A stretch of DNA of 64,000 bases from 9FT-COMBO-48-23 sp964400675 (GTDB lineage Bacteria; Chloroflexota; Dehalococcoidia; GIF9; UBA5629): assembly GCA_964400675.1 (NCBI GenBank), contig CAYNVO010000005.1, positions 1 through 64,000 of the forward strand, read 5' to 3'. Positions within the stretch are counted from its first letter, which is position 1; the number at the start of each line of letters is the position of its first letter. This document shows positions 33,750 to 42,341 of the stretch, in pieces. A program made the translations under genes and the position numbers. The notes under the pieces were generated by a model. It was not told the DNA's origin and made no database searches. It worked only from the letters and a program-made list of their open reading frames with translations.

Positions 33750-34526
33750 CTATTCACCTATGTAATTTGGCTCGCGCTTCTCAATAAAGGCTAAGATCCC
33801 TTCCATGGCGTCCTTTGTCTTCGACACCCGCTGTGAACCCGCCAGTTCAATCTTGATTCCTTCATCAGTGGTTGTCTCCAATCCACGAGCCACTGCATCC
33901 AGAATTACCTCTACGGCAACGGGAGCCTTCTTCGCCAGCGCTTTAGCCAACTCTTTGGCATCCTTCATCAGCTCTTCCGTTTTAGATATCTTGGTCACCA
34001 GCCCAATTCTTAGAGCCTCGGCAGCCCCAACTCTTGTTGATAGCAGCAGCATTTCCAGTGCCTTAGTCTTTCCCACCAATCTGGGCAATCTCTGAGTGCC
34101 GCCCCAGCCTGGTATGATACCCCGATCTATCTCGGGCTGCCCCATGAATACCTTTTCGGAATCAGCGATTATCCTGAAGTGGCAGGCCATAGCCAGCTCA
34201 CAGCCACCACCCAATGCAAAGCCGTTTATGGCGGCGATTACTGGCTTGGGGTATTTCTCAATCTGACTGTATACTATCTGACCCTTTTCCATCGCCTTAG
34301 CACCATCCGGAGTACCGCCGATCTTTAAATCGAATCCTGCCGAGAAACCTTTTTCGCCGGCGCCGGTAATAATTAGAGCCCTTACCGCCTTGTCTGTTCG
34401 AAACTCGTTTAGAACTGCTTCAAGCTCATTCAGAACAACAAGGTTTACCGGGTTAGCTGGCGGACGGTTCAATGTGATGATAGCAATATTCTCTTCTCGC
34501 TCAACAATCAAAGTTTCATAAGCCAT
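33750..34526 (-). CDS. Enoyl-CoA hydratase
   Basis: The 258-residue crotonase has both catalytic glutamates, in GGGCELAMA and GQPEIDRG, and the IPGWGGTQRLPR block. It should hydrate 2-enoyl-CoA for the adjacent dehydrogenase. AAGGAG lies ahead of the ATG. The hydrophobic-ligand loop around residue 60-75 (GFSAGFDLKIGG) is typical. The 244 bases upstream to 34770 hold the promoter of the divergent gene and no other frame. Confidence 0.92.
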   Translation of the reverse strand: MAYETLIVEREENIAIITLNRPPANPVNLVVLNELEAVLNEFRTDKAVRALIITGAGEKGFSAGFDLKIGGTPDGAKAMEKGQIVYSQIEKYPKPVIAAINGFALGGGCELAMACHFRIIADSEKVFMGQPEIDRGIIPGWGGTQRLPRLVGKTKALEMLLLSTRVGAAEALRIGLVTKISKTEELMKDAKELAKALAKKAPVAVEVILDAVARGLETTTDEGIKIELAGSQRVSKTKDAMEGILAFIEKREPNYIGE

Positions 34527-34712
34527 AATATTCTCCTTGTTTGAGATTTTTAGTTCTTCTTACGATGGACAAAAACTGAGTTAATATCTATACCGCCTCC
34601 TTTCAGCCCCAAGCCCATTCACGATACCCCGTAATCACAGAACCGTCAAAATGTTAGCATCTAATAACTGCCACTGTCAATGCCGAATCAACTTTATGTC
34701 AATTAGTAACTA

Positions 34713-34741
34713 TTGATTTATTCAAGACAGAAACATATACT
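34713..34741 (+). promoter_or_regulatory. Sigma70-type promoter of the EF-Tu-domain-like gene
   Basis: TTGATT (34713-34718) and TATACT (34736-34741) are spaced by 17 bases. The leader is short (about 25 bases) and is dominated by two purine-rich ribosome-binding-like blocks, AAAGGAGG and AAAGGAGGTGA. Confidence 0.55.
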
Positions 34742-34770
34742 AAAAGGAGGAAGAAAGGAGGTGACCTTAT

Positions 34771-35022
34771 ATGCCAGAGGTTGAGATCGGGCAGGTAAGC
34801 GACTTCTTTGCCAGGCCTGTGGTAGCAGGTATTACACTGAGCGGCACATTAAAAGTCGGCGACAAGATTCACATCAAGGGGCACACTACAGACCTTGAAC
34901 TTGCCGTTGAGTCCATGCAGATCGACAACGCTAATGTGACCGAGGGCAAGGCTGGAGATGCTATTGGCATCAAAGTAACCGACCGCGTGAGAGCCGGCGA
35001 CCACGTATATAAGGTTACGTAA
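34771..35022 (+). CDS. Stand-alone EF-Tu domain 2-like protein
   Basis: The 83-residue protein corresponds to the beta-barrel domain 2 of translational GTPases. VVAGITLSGTLKVGDKIHIKG and ESMQIDNANVTEGKAGDAIGIKV match the consensus of that fold, but no GTPase domain is attached. A near-perfect ribosome binding site (AAAGGAGGTGA) suggests high expression. Such isolated barrels are annotated as translation elongation factor-like proteins in anaerobic bacteria and archaea, and their role is unknown. It is convergent with ribH, with only 7 bases between stops. Confidence 0.78.
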   Translation: MPEVEIGQVSDFFARPVVAGITLSGTLKVGDKIHIKGHTTDLELAVESMQIDNANVTEGKAGDAIGIKVTDRVRAGDHVYKVT

Positions 35023-35029
35023 CGGCTTC

Positions 35030-35500
35030 TTATTTTCCAATACTCTTAAGCAGGTTTGCCATTTCAATGGCGTTCGAGGCTGCCATAAAGCCGCGATTGC
35101 CCACTTTAGCTCCGGCTCGCTCGATAGCCTGCTCCAGAGTATCCGCAGTTATTATGCCCTGGATGACAGGCACTCCGGTATCCAGACTAATACGTGAGAT
35201 GCCTCTGTTCACTTCGGAAGCTACATATTCAAAATGAGACGTACCACCACGAATGACGGCTCCGAGACAAACAATAGCATTGTACCTGCCACTTTCTGCT
35301 AGTCTCTTAGCTACCAGAGGAATCTCCAGAGAGCCCGGTGTCCAGGCGACATCTATATCCTGCTCACCAACGCCATGACGCAGAAAAGCGTCTTTCGCCC
35401 CATCAAGCAACCTTGCAGTTATTACCTCATTGAAACGCGAAACAACCACGCCAAATTTTAGTCCTTTACCTAACAACATGCCTTCGTAGTTCTTAGCCAT
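35030..35500 (-). CDS. ribH: 6,7-dimethyl-8-ribityllumazine synthase
   Basis: The 156-residue subunit condenses 5-amino-6-ribitylaminouracil with dihydroxybutanone phosphate. Family blocks are VVSRFNEVITARLLDGA, VPGSLEIPL-type sequence (TPGSLEIPLVAKRL) and the catalytic region GAVIRGGTSHFEYV. It is the last gene of the riboflavin operon. In its length it resembles icosahedral-shell-forming members. Confidence 0.94.
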   Translation of the reverse strand: MAKNYEGMLLGKGLKFGVVVSRFNEVITARLLDGAKDAFLRHGVGEQDIDVAWTPGSLEIPLVAKRLAESGRYNAIVCLGAVIRGGTSHFEYVASEVNRGISRISLDTGVPVIQGIITADTLEQAIERAGAKVGNRGFMAASNAIEMANLLKSIGK

Positions 35501-35526
35501 GTACCTTACCCTCCTTAATTCACAAG

Positions 35527-36744
35527 TTAAGCCTCAGTGACTTCGTCTACCTTTAATAGATGTCCCATTTTCTTCTGTTTAGTTTTCAAGTATCCCAAAT
35601 TGTAAGGGGTGGGAGATGTCCTTAATTCCACAGTCTCTACTATCCGAAGTCCATAGCTCTCCAACCCGATTACCTTTTTCGGATTATTGGTCAGCAATCT
35701 AATCTTGTGTAAACCCAAATCGGCTAAAATCTGAGCTCCGATGCCGTAATCTCTTAAATCTGCCTCGAAACCCAGCGCAATGTTGGCCTCAACTGTATCC
35801 AAACCCTGGTCTTGTAGAGCATAAGCCCGCAGTTTGTTATGGAAACCTATGCCCCTCCCCTCTTGTCTCATGTAAAGGAAAACCCCACGTCCTTCCGCAG
35901 CAATCTTCTCCATTGCCAATACGATTTGACCTCCACAATCGCATCGCAAACTACCAAAAACATCACCGGTCAGGCATTCACTGTGTACTCGTACCAGCAC
36001 CGGCTCATCACCTGATATGTCGCCCCTAACCAGAGCTACCTGCTCATCCGGGTCAACCTTGCTCCTATAGGCAATAACGACGAATTCGCCATACCTCGTG
36101 GGCAATTTGGCTTCAGCTGTCCTTTCCACAAACTTCTCGTTGCGCCGGCGATAGGCTATCAAGTCGGCTATGCTCACAATCTTAATTCCAAACTTATCTG
36201 CCATAACCTCGAGTTGAGGCAAACGGGCCATAGTACCGTCTTCGTTCATAATCTCGCAGACAACACCAGCCGGGTAAAGCCCGGCAAGCTTGGCTAAATC
36301 CACTACAGCCTCGGTATGGCCAGCGCGCACCATCACGCCACCTTCTCTGGCTCGAATAGGAAACATATGGCCGGGACGAGCCAAATCCTCAGGGTTGGTA
36401 TTGGGGTCAAGTACGACCTTTACAGTTGCAGCACGGTCATGAGCAGAAATACCGCTAGAAGTCTTATGTTTAGCCTCAACAGATATCGCAAAAGCCGTCG
36501 AGAACTTTGCCGTATTCTCCTGAACCATAAGTGGGACCCTCAACTCATCCAGGCGGCTACCGATTATAGGCAAGCAGATTAGCCCACGAGCATTTCTGGC
36601 CATAAAATTAATTGTCTCTGGAGTGACCAACTCCGCAGCAATTGCCAGGTCGCCTTCATTCTCACGGTTTTCATCATCGACTATGATGAGAAATTTGCCA
36701 GCCTTTATATCTTCGATCGCCTCAGGAATAGTAGCAAATGACAT
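35527..36744 (-). CDS. ribBA: Bifunctional DHBP synthase/GTP cyclohydrolase II
   Basis: The 405-residue fusion supplies both riboflavin precursors. Residues 1-200 are DHBP synthase (VDDENRENEGDL, HDRAATV, RPGHMFPI). Residues 205-400 are GTP cyclohydrolase II, with the zinc ligands in CLTGDVFGSLRCDCG and the catalytic YMRQEGRGIG block. Both halves look complete. It sits between ribE and ribH. Confidence 0.95.
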   Translation of the reverse strand: MSFATIPEAIEDIKAGKFLIIVDDENRENEGDLAIAAELVTPETINFMARNARGLICLPIIGSRLDELRVPLMVQENTAKFSTAFAISVEAKHKTSSGISAHDRAATVKVVLDPNTNPEDLARPGHMFPIRAREGGVMVRAGHTEAVVDLAKLAGLYPAGVVCEIMNEDGTMARLPQLEVMADKFGIKIVSIADLIAYRRRNEKFVERTAEAKLPTRYGEFVVIAYRSKVDPDEQVALVRGDISGDEPVLVRVHSECLTGDVFGSLRCDCGGQIVLAMEKIAAEGRGVFLYMRQEGRGIGFHNKLRAYALQDQGLDTVEANIALGFEADLRDYGIGAQILADLGLHKIRLLTNNPKKVIGLESYGLRIVETVELRTSPTPYNLGYLKTKQKKMGHLLKVDEVTEA

Positions 36745-36750
36745 TAAATT

Positions 36751-37383
36751 TCACCTCGCCTTTAAGAAGCCATGCTCCTCGAGAAAATCCAACGTTACGC
36801 CAGGATTATCTCTCTGTTTAAGCCGCTCTACATATTTGGCAATAATATCGACCTCAATATTAACCATGTCACCGGGTTTCAGGTTATTCAATGTAGTATA
36901 TTTACGAGTGTAAGCCACCAGAGATACGGAGAAGGAAAAATCGTCACATTCAATAACAGTAAGGCTAACACCATTAACAGCGATAAAGCCCTTATTTACG
37001 ACATAAGGCATTAAGTGAGCCGGGGCTGAAATTCTGGCGATAACAGCTTCCTCTTCAGGCTGTAATGACAGGACCTTGCCGATATCATCCACATGCCCTT
37101 GCACAAAATGACCTCCGAAGCGTCCTTGAGCCAGTATAGCTCTCTCCAAATTAACCGAGTCACCATAATGAAGCCTGCCAAGATTGGTGCGCCTGATTGT
37201 TTCGGGCATAACCTCAACTGAAAAGTTATCCTTGCTTACCGATGTTACTGTTAAACAAGCTCCATTGATAGCTATGCTATCACCAGGCTTGGCATCTTCA
37301 AGCACCTTTTTTGCCTCAACGGTCAGGCGCCCAGGACTAATCCCTCTAATGATACCGCTTTCCTCAACTATACCAGTAAACAT
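36751..37383 (-). CDS. ribE: Riboflavin synthase alpha chain
   Basis: The 210-residue protein has two lumazine-binding barrels in tandem: MFTGIVEESG...GACLTV and GHFVQGHVDDIG...GVSLTV. It dismutates two dimethylribityllumazines to riboflavin. The gap to ribD is 2 bases, so they are coupled. Confidence 0.94.
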   Translation of the reverse strand: MFTGIVEESGIIRGISPGRLTVEAKKVLEDAKPGDSIAINGACLTVTSVSKDNFSVEVMPETIRRTNLGRLHYGDSVNLERAILAQGRFGGHFVQGHVDDIGKVLSLQPEEEAVIARISAPAHLMPYVVNKGFIAVNGVSLTVIECDDFSFSVSLVAYTRKYTTLNNLKPGDMVNIEVDIIAKYVERLKQRDNPGVTLDFLEEHGFLKAR

Positions 37384-37385
37384 TG

Positions 37386-38498
37386 CTATTTACCATCCAC
37401 ATAACCACTAATTAAGACATCATCACCGAATTCGATTGTCTTCACCCGATTTAGACGCAGAGCATCGGCGACATTGCTAACACCGGTACCACCGACAGCA
37501 CTCTTGGCTCCATCCCCACCTATTATGATTGGTGAAATAAAAGCCAGAACTTTATCTACCAGACCGCGGTCAAATAAAGAACCGAAAAGCCCACTACCCC
37601 CTTCCGCCAAAACACTCGTCACCTCCCGCTTACCCAACACCTTCAAGAGCTCTTCTAAATCTATTATATCCTTCTTAGCCGGCAACTCCACAATTTCTGC
37701 ACCAGCCTTCTTAAATTCCTCAGCCTTTTTCACATCAAAAGGTTTTGCCACGGCAACGAGAGTCTTTCCCGGTTCTTCAAAAACACGAGCTGATACTGGT
37801 ATCCGACCTCTACCATCAACAATAACTCTCAAAGGTTGCAGCTTGGTCTTGCCCCCTTTACCACTACACCCTCTGACTGAAAGTTGAGGGTCATCAGTAA
37901 CTACGGTATTTGCCCCAACCATAATAGCATCAAATATATGACGCAGATAATGTACAAACTGCCGGGATTCCTCGCCACTTATCCATTTAGAATCACCATT
38001 CTGAGTAGCAATCTTGCCGTCAAGGCTCATGGCAAATTTGGCAATCACGAAGGGCATCCCGGTAGTGATGAACTTAATGTAACCTTCATTTATTTCTTGA
38101 GCCCCCTCTTGACACTCACCAACAAACGTTTTTATTCCGGCTTCTTCCAACATCTTTAATCCCTTTCCTGAAACCAGTGGATTGGGATCAACCAGGGCTA
38201 CATGAACTTCAGCAATACCGGCATCAATTATTGCCTGAGTACATGGCGGTGTACGTCCATGATGACAACAAGGTTCTAATGTAACATACATGGTGGCACC
38301 TTTAGCTCTCGACCCGGCCTGTCTAAGCGCCATTACTTCCGCATGAACAGACCCGGGTGGCTGGGTATGCCCAAACCCAACAACTAAACCATCTCTAACC
38401 AACACAGCACCCACCGCCGGATTAGGGCTGGTATACCCCAGGGCCAAACCAGCAAATGATAAGGCACATTCCATGAAATCTTTAGGACGAGCTAACAC
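37386..38498 (-). CDS. ribD: Riboflavin deaminase/reductase
   Basis: The 370-residue bifunctional enzyme has an N-terminal zinc deaminase (HAEVMAL and TLEPCCHHGRTPPC) and a C-terminal reductase with KFAMSLDGKIA and the NADPH-binding LAEGGSGLFGSLF region. It directly abuts dcd upstream with no spacer. No FMN riboswitch is visible before the operon. Confidence 0.94.
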   Translation of the reverse strand: MLARPKDFMECALSFAGLALGYTSPNPAVGAVLVRDGLVVGFGHTQPPGSVHAEVMALRQAGSRAKGATMYVTLEPCCHHGRTPPCTQAIIDAGIAEVHVALVDPNPLVSGKGLKMLEEAGIKTFVGECQEGAQEINEGYIKFITTGMPFVIAKFAMSLDGKIATQNGDSKWISGEESRQFVHYLRHIFDAIMVGANTVVTDDPQLSVRGCSGKGGKTKLQPLRVIVDGRGRIPVSARVFEEPGKTLVAVAKPFDVKKAEEFKKAGAEIVELPAKKDIIDLEELLKVLGKREVTSVLAEGGSGLFGSLFDRGLVDKVLAFISPIIIGGDGAKSAVGGTGVSNVADALRLNRVKTIEFGDDVLISGYVDGK

Positions 38499-39074
38499 TT
38501 ATGACCCCTTTACAAAATCCTCATGATACCTGCTAGCGGTCGGCTCAGTCTGCCCCTGATATCTACTATCCAACTCAGCTGCTCCATACAGACTATCCAC
38601 AGGAGAGGTTAGTCTCAGAAAAGAGATTTGCCCGATCTTCATTTTGTAATAAAGAGTAATCGGCAATTTGGCAACATTGGATACCTCAATGGTAAGATTT
38701 CCCTGCCAGCCTGGGTCAACATAGCCGGCAGTTGAATTGACTAGAAGACCAATCCGCCCAAGGGAGCTTTTCCCTTCAAGCCTGGCAACTATGTCATCGG
38801 GCAGAGTAATCGATTCCAGGGTGCTGGCCAGTACAAGCTCACCGGGATTAAGGAAAAAAGCATTATCCTCATCAAGCTCCACAAGCTCGTGCAAGTGGTC
38901 CAGGCTACGCCTCACATCTATGTAGGCAGGATGCCGTTGCGGCTTGAAGGCAAGGAGTTTCTTGTCTAAGTGAAGGTCAACACTAGCTGGCTGGATACAA
39001 TCTGGGACTAGAGGGGCAATAATAATCCTGCCCTTGGCGATCTCTTCTTTAATTGTCCTATCACTGAGTACCAT
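38499..39074 (-). CDS. dcd: dCTP deaminase
   Basis: The 191-residue protein begins VLSDRTIKEEIAKGRI. It carries the dCTP-deaminase signature GKSSLGRIG followed by GYVDPGWQG and the catalytic-glutamate strand NLTIEVSN. It converts dCTP to dUTP, or to dUMP if bifunctional, which I cannot decide by eye. It is the first gene of the operon with the riboflavin genes. The start ATG has only a weak ribosome binding site. The 200 bases to the divergent CoA-transferase gene must contain two promoters. Confidence 0.92.
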   Translation of the reverse strand: MVLSDRTIKEEIAKGRIIIAPLVPDCIQPASVDLHLDKKLLAFKPQRHPAYIDVRRSLDHLHELVELDEDNAFFLNPGELVLASTLESITLPDDIVARLEGKSSLGRIGLLVNSTAGYVDPGWQGNLTIEVSNVAKLPITLYYKMKIGQISFLRLTSPVDSLYGAAELDSRYQGQTEPTASRYHEDFVKGS

Positions 39075-39275
39075 AGCTTTGAAGACATTGTAGCATCAGG
39101 GTTCTTCAAAGAGCAAACAACGACATGCCAGATAATGAAATTGACAGCTTTCCAGACAGATGTTAACATCTGGTAAGCCTGGCTTCCCTGGATAAATCTT
39201 CGTTTGCTTATGTGGCTGCTCAGGCGAAATTGCACGAAGTAAAGGCTAACCCAAGTAAATCATAAGCACACTCTG

Positions 39276-41051
39276 ATGAATGTAAAAGAGCTGGAAGCCT
39301 TCATAGATTCAAAGTTTCAAGTCCCTGTCGTTGAAGGGGAGGACAAGCTCTGCCCCCTTGATGAAGCCATACGAAGGCACGTCAAGAAAGGAATGACCAT
39401 CAATTTCGCCGGTAGAGGTGGAGCTTTATTATACCAGCTTATAAGGGAATTCTGGGGGAAAAGGCCAGATTTTACCCTCGTCAGCACCGGCGTAGCTGGA
39501 ACAGTGCTTGCCTTAATTCAAGGAAGGCTGGTCAAAAAAATCATAACCAGCTTTGCCGCTGACGGTTATCCATCGCCCGGACCAAACCCACTCGTGCAAA
39601 AAGCTTATATGTCTGGTGAAATAGAATTCGAAAACTGGACAATGCTTACCATTCCGCAACGACTTTTGGCTGGAGCAATGGGATGGGGCTTCATTCCCAC
39701 AAGGTCACTCGTGGGCAGTTCCATGGAGGAGGAAAACAAGGAATCATTTACCGTAATTTCCGACCCATTTACACCAGGAGAAAAAATAGGGCTTCTAAAA
39801 TCTTTAAGACCGGATATAACTCTGGCTCATGGTGTGGCTGCAGACCGCTGCGGAAATTTAATAATGACCTATCCTCTGTCGGCCGACTTCTTTGGAGCCT
39901 GGGGGGCGAAAAACGGAGTCATAGTTAGCGCCGAGAAAATCGTACCCACAGAATATATACGCCGACACTCACATCTAGTCCGAATCCCATCCTACATGGT
40001 CAAAGCGGTATGCGAGGCGCCTTTCGGGGCCCATCCCGGTGGCATGACGAACTGTGGATTACCCGAATTCGAGCACTATTTCGATGACTACGATTTTATT
40101 ACTGACGTTAGAAACGCCTCAAGAGATGAAAAAACATTCTTGAAGTGGATAAAGGATTGGATTCTGGATTGTAAAGACAACCATGAGTACATTTCAAAAG
40201 TTGGCAGAGAGAGACTTATGTATCTCAAGGCAAAGGCTCATCCTGACTCATGGAAAGCTGAGATAATAAATGAAATACCAGGGATGGATTTCGACAGAGA
40301 ACCAAACCCAACAGAAAAGATGGTGATAACTGCCGCCCATGTAGTAGCCGAGAGATTCATTGCTGGAAAATATAAGACTATATTGACTGGTTTAGGGCTC
40401 TCAAACCTGGCTACTTGGCTGGCTACCCCCAGCCTCAAGGAAAGAGGATACGATGTGGATATGATGGCTGAGATAGGTATGTACGGCTATTTGCCGAGAG
40501 CGTCAGACCCAACAATATTCGGCTACTATAATATGCCGACATGTAAAATATTGAACAATATCGAGACAATGCTCGGTGTCTTTGTAGGTGGCCCGACAAA
40601 TCAGTGCATGGGTGTCTTAGCGGCAGGACAGGTGGATAAATTCGGAAATGTAAACTCGACGAAAATCCCGGGAGTAACATACCTGGTAGGCTCCGGAGGG
40701 TCCAACGATATAGCCACAACAAACAGGGAAACAATACTCGTGGTTAGTGCAGGCAAGCCAAGACTGTTAGAAAAAGTGCCGTATATCACCTTCCCCGGCA
40801 AAAACGTAAGAACACTGGTGACAGATGTCGGCGTCTTCGAGAAGATCGGGAACAAAGAGACATTCACACTGACAACTTATATTCCCTCTGAGGTAAATCA
40901 GAAAGCGACAGAGGCAATAGCTGAGATAAGGGAAAAAGTCGGCTGGGAACTCGAGGTAACTCCAAATCTGAAGAAAGCCGAGCCACCGACCAAAGAGGAG
41001 ATAACGCTGCTCAGACTATTTGACCCTAAAGGGATCTTCATAGGGCCATAA
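39276..41051 (+). CDS. Fused class I CoA-transferase (GctA-GctB/IpdA-IpdB-like)
   Basis: The 591-residue protein joins two CoA-transferase halves that are normally separate subunits. Residues 1-300 match the alpha type (VKKGMTINFAGRGG, AADRCGNLIMTYPL, PFGAHPGGMTNC). Residues 340-590 match the beta type (HVVAERFIAGKYKTILTGLG, MAEIGMYGYLPR, GAAQ-like GQVDKFGNVNS, TDVGVFE). The glutamate in AEIGMYG is the candidate for the catalytic residue. Relatives include glutaconate CoA-transferase and the ring-cleaving hydrolase IpdAB of steroid breakdown. It begins a plus-strand operon with a thiolase-like gene. CoA transfer or hydrolysis are both possible. No strong ribosome binding site is visible before the ATG at 39276. 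Confidence 0.85.
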   Translation: MNVKELEAFIDSKFQVPVVEGEDKLCPLDEAIRRHVKKGMTINFAGRGGALLYQLIREFWGKRPDFTLVSTGVAGTVLALIQGRLVKKIITSFAADGYPSPGPNPLVQKAYMSGEIEFENWTMLTIPQRLLAGAMGWGFIPTRSLVGSSMEEENKESFTVISDPFTPGEKIGLLKSLRPDITLAHGVAADRCGNLIMTYPLSADFFGAWGAKNGVIVSAEKIVPTEYIRRHSHLVRIPSYMVKAVCEAPFGAHPGGMTNCGLPEFEHYFDDYDFITDVRNASRDEKTFLKWIKDWILDCKDNHEYISKVGRERLMYLKAKAHPDSWKAEIINEIPGMDFDREPNPTEKMVITAAHVVAERFIAGKYKTILTGLGLSNLATWLATPSLKERGYDVDMMAEIGMYGYLPRASDPTIFGYYNMPTCKILNNIETMLGVFVGGPTNQCMGVLAAGQVDKFGNVNSTKIPGVTYLVGSGGSNDIATTNRETILVVSAGKPRLLEKVPYITFPGKNVRTLVTDVGVFEKIGNKETFTLTTYIPSEVNQKATEAIAEIREKVGWELEVTPNLKKAEPPTKEEITLLRLFDPKGIFIGP

Positions 41052-41128
41052 ACTGACTCACGTATAGACAACAGCCAAAATCTAGAGCTGTTATACGAAT
41101 TAGATAAAACCAAGGGAGGTAATAATAT

Positions 41129-42325
41129 ATGGCAAAAAGAGTTGGAATTGTAGGTGCAGCCATAACACCTTTCAAGGGCAGGTGGTACCAGAAAACTTAT
41201 TATGAATTGGCTCAAATGGCAACCCGGGAAGCAGTAGCCGATGCAGCTATTTCTATCAAAGATGTGGATTCTGTCTTCTACGGAATATACAACGACATAT
41301 TCGAAAGAGCTTGCATACCAGAGCATCCATTACAAGGCATATTAGGCATGCAAAATAAGTTCGGCATACGCATAAGTAACGGAGGGGCAACAGGTGCTTA
41401 TACTTTATCAGCAGCCCATGCCTATCTGGCTGGAGAAAGGTTCAAAACAGCCCTGGTCATGGGTGTTGAAAAGGCGACCGATTGCTTCGACTTTAGCTCT
41501 ATGTCAGCAACACCGGAGGTCATCAAGACCATTGCCTGGTCAGGTGACACCTTCTTCGAGCAGAATATAGGCTGGAGCGCTTCGGATAGCTACGCTGAAG
41601 TAGTCCTGGGCTATATGGATGAATACCCGGGAACGCTGAAGCCAGAAATTACTGCTCAGATATCCTCCTTGCTTAGTCAACAGGCGAAAAATAATCCATA
41701 TGCTCAAAGACAATTTGACCAGGTAACCCCTGAAGAGGTAATGAACTCGAGATACATAGTTTACCCCTTTAAAGAGCTGGAAATATGCGTATACAGCGAA
41801 GGAGCCGCGGCTCTAATCCTGGCTGAAGAGGAGACAGCAAAAGCCATAGCCAAGAACAGTGGAAAGCCAATAATCTGGATCACAGGGGTAGGAGAAGCCA
41901 ACGAACATTCCTTTGCTGGCAAAAATCAAAAAGATATGTCTCACATTGTTTCCGATTACCTCGGCTCCCGCCGTGCTTACGAAATGGCAGGTATAAAAGA
42001 CCCCACCAAGTCTGTACATATTGTCGAACTTCATGACGCCTTCATTCACCAGCTTGAAATCAGTATGGCTGAATTCGGCCTGGTCCCCTATCAGGCAGTT
42101 GATTCCCTCATCGAAGATGGACTTATGTTGCCTGGTGGCAAATACCTGGTTAACCCATGCGGCGGACTGAGCTACTGCGGGCATGCCGTTGGCGCCAGCA
42201 ACATAATGTCAGCCTGGTCAGCCAGAAACGAGCTTATTAAAAGAAAACTCAAGACAGCGCTGATTCACGGTACAGGAAGCACTATCTCTCAATATACAGC
42301 CTGCGCAATACTGGAGCATGAATAA
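41129..42325 (+). CDS. Thiolase-like protein lacking the nucleophilic cysteine
   Basis: The 398-residue protein has the SCP2-type thiolase fold, with KRVGIVGAAITPF at the N-terminus, ELHDAFIHQLEI and the active-site GHAVGAS near the C-terminus. At the place where thiolases carry the acyl-accepting cysteine (N-x-C-A-T-G) this protein has ISNGGATG, with Gly86 in its position. It is therefore unlikely to be an ordinary thiolase. Thiolase-fold aldolases such as Ltp2 of steroid degradation also lack it and pair with a zinc-ribbon/OB partner, and just such a partner is the next gene. A retro-aldolase role is a reasonable inference. GGGAGGT precedes the start. Confidence 0.8.
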   Translation: MAKRVGIVGAAITPFKGRWYQKTYYELAQMATREAVADAAISIKDVDSVFYGIYNDIFERACIPEHPLQGILGMQNKFGIRISNGGATGAYTLSAAHAYLAGERFKTALVMGVEKATDCFDFSSMSATPEVIKTIAWSGDTFFEQNIGWSASDSYAEVVLGYMDEYPGTLKPEITAQISSLLSQQAKNNPYAQRQFDQVTPEEVMNSRYIVYPFKELEICVYSEGAAALILAEEETAKAIAKNSGKPIIWITGVGEANEHSFAGKNQKDMSHIVSDYLGSRRAYEMAGIKDPTKSVHIVELHDAFIHQLEISMAEFGLVPYQAVDSLIEDGLMLPGGKYLVNPCGGLSYCGHAVGASNIMSAWSARNELIKRKLKTALIHGTGSTISQYTACAILEHE

Positions 42326-42341
42326 CTAAGGAGGCCCAACT

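Noticed and set aside
39075..39275. FMN riboswitch before the dcd-rib operon
   Set aside because: I looked for the conserved AGGGGCA...CCGAC-type core and did not find it here or before ribD.
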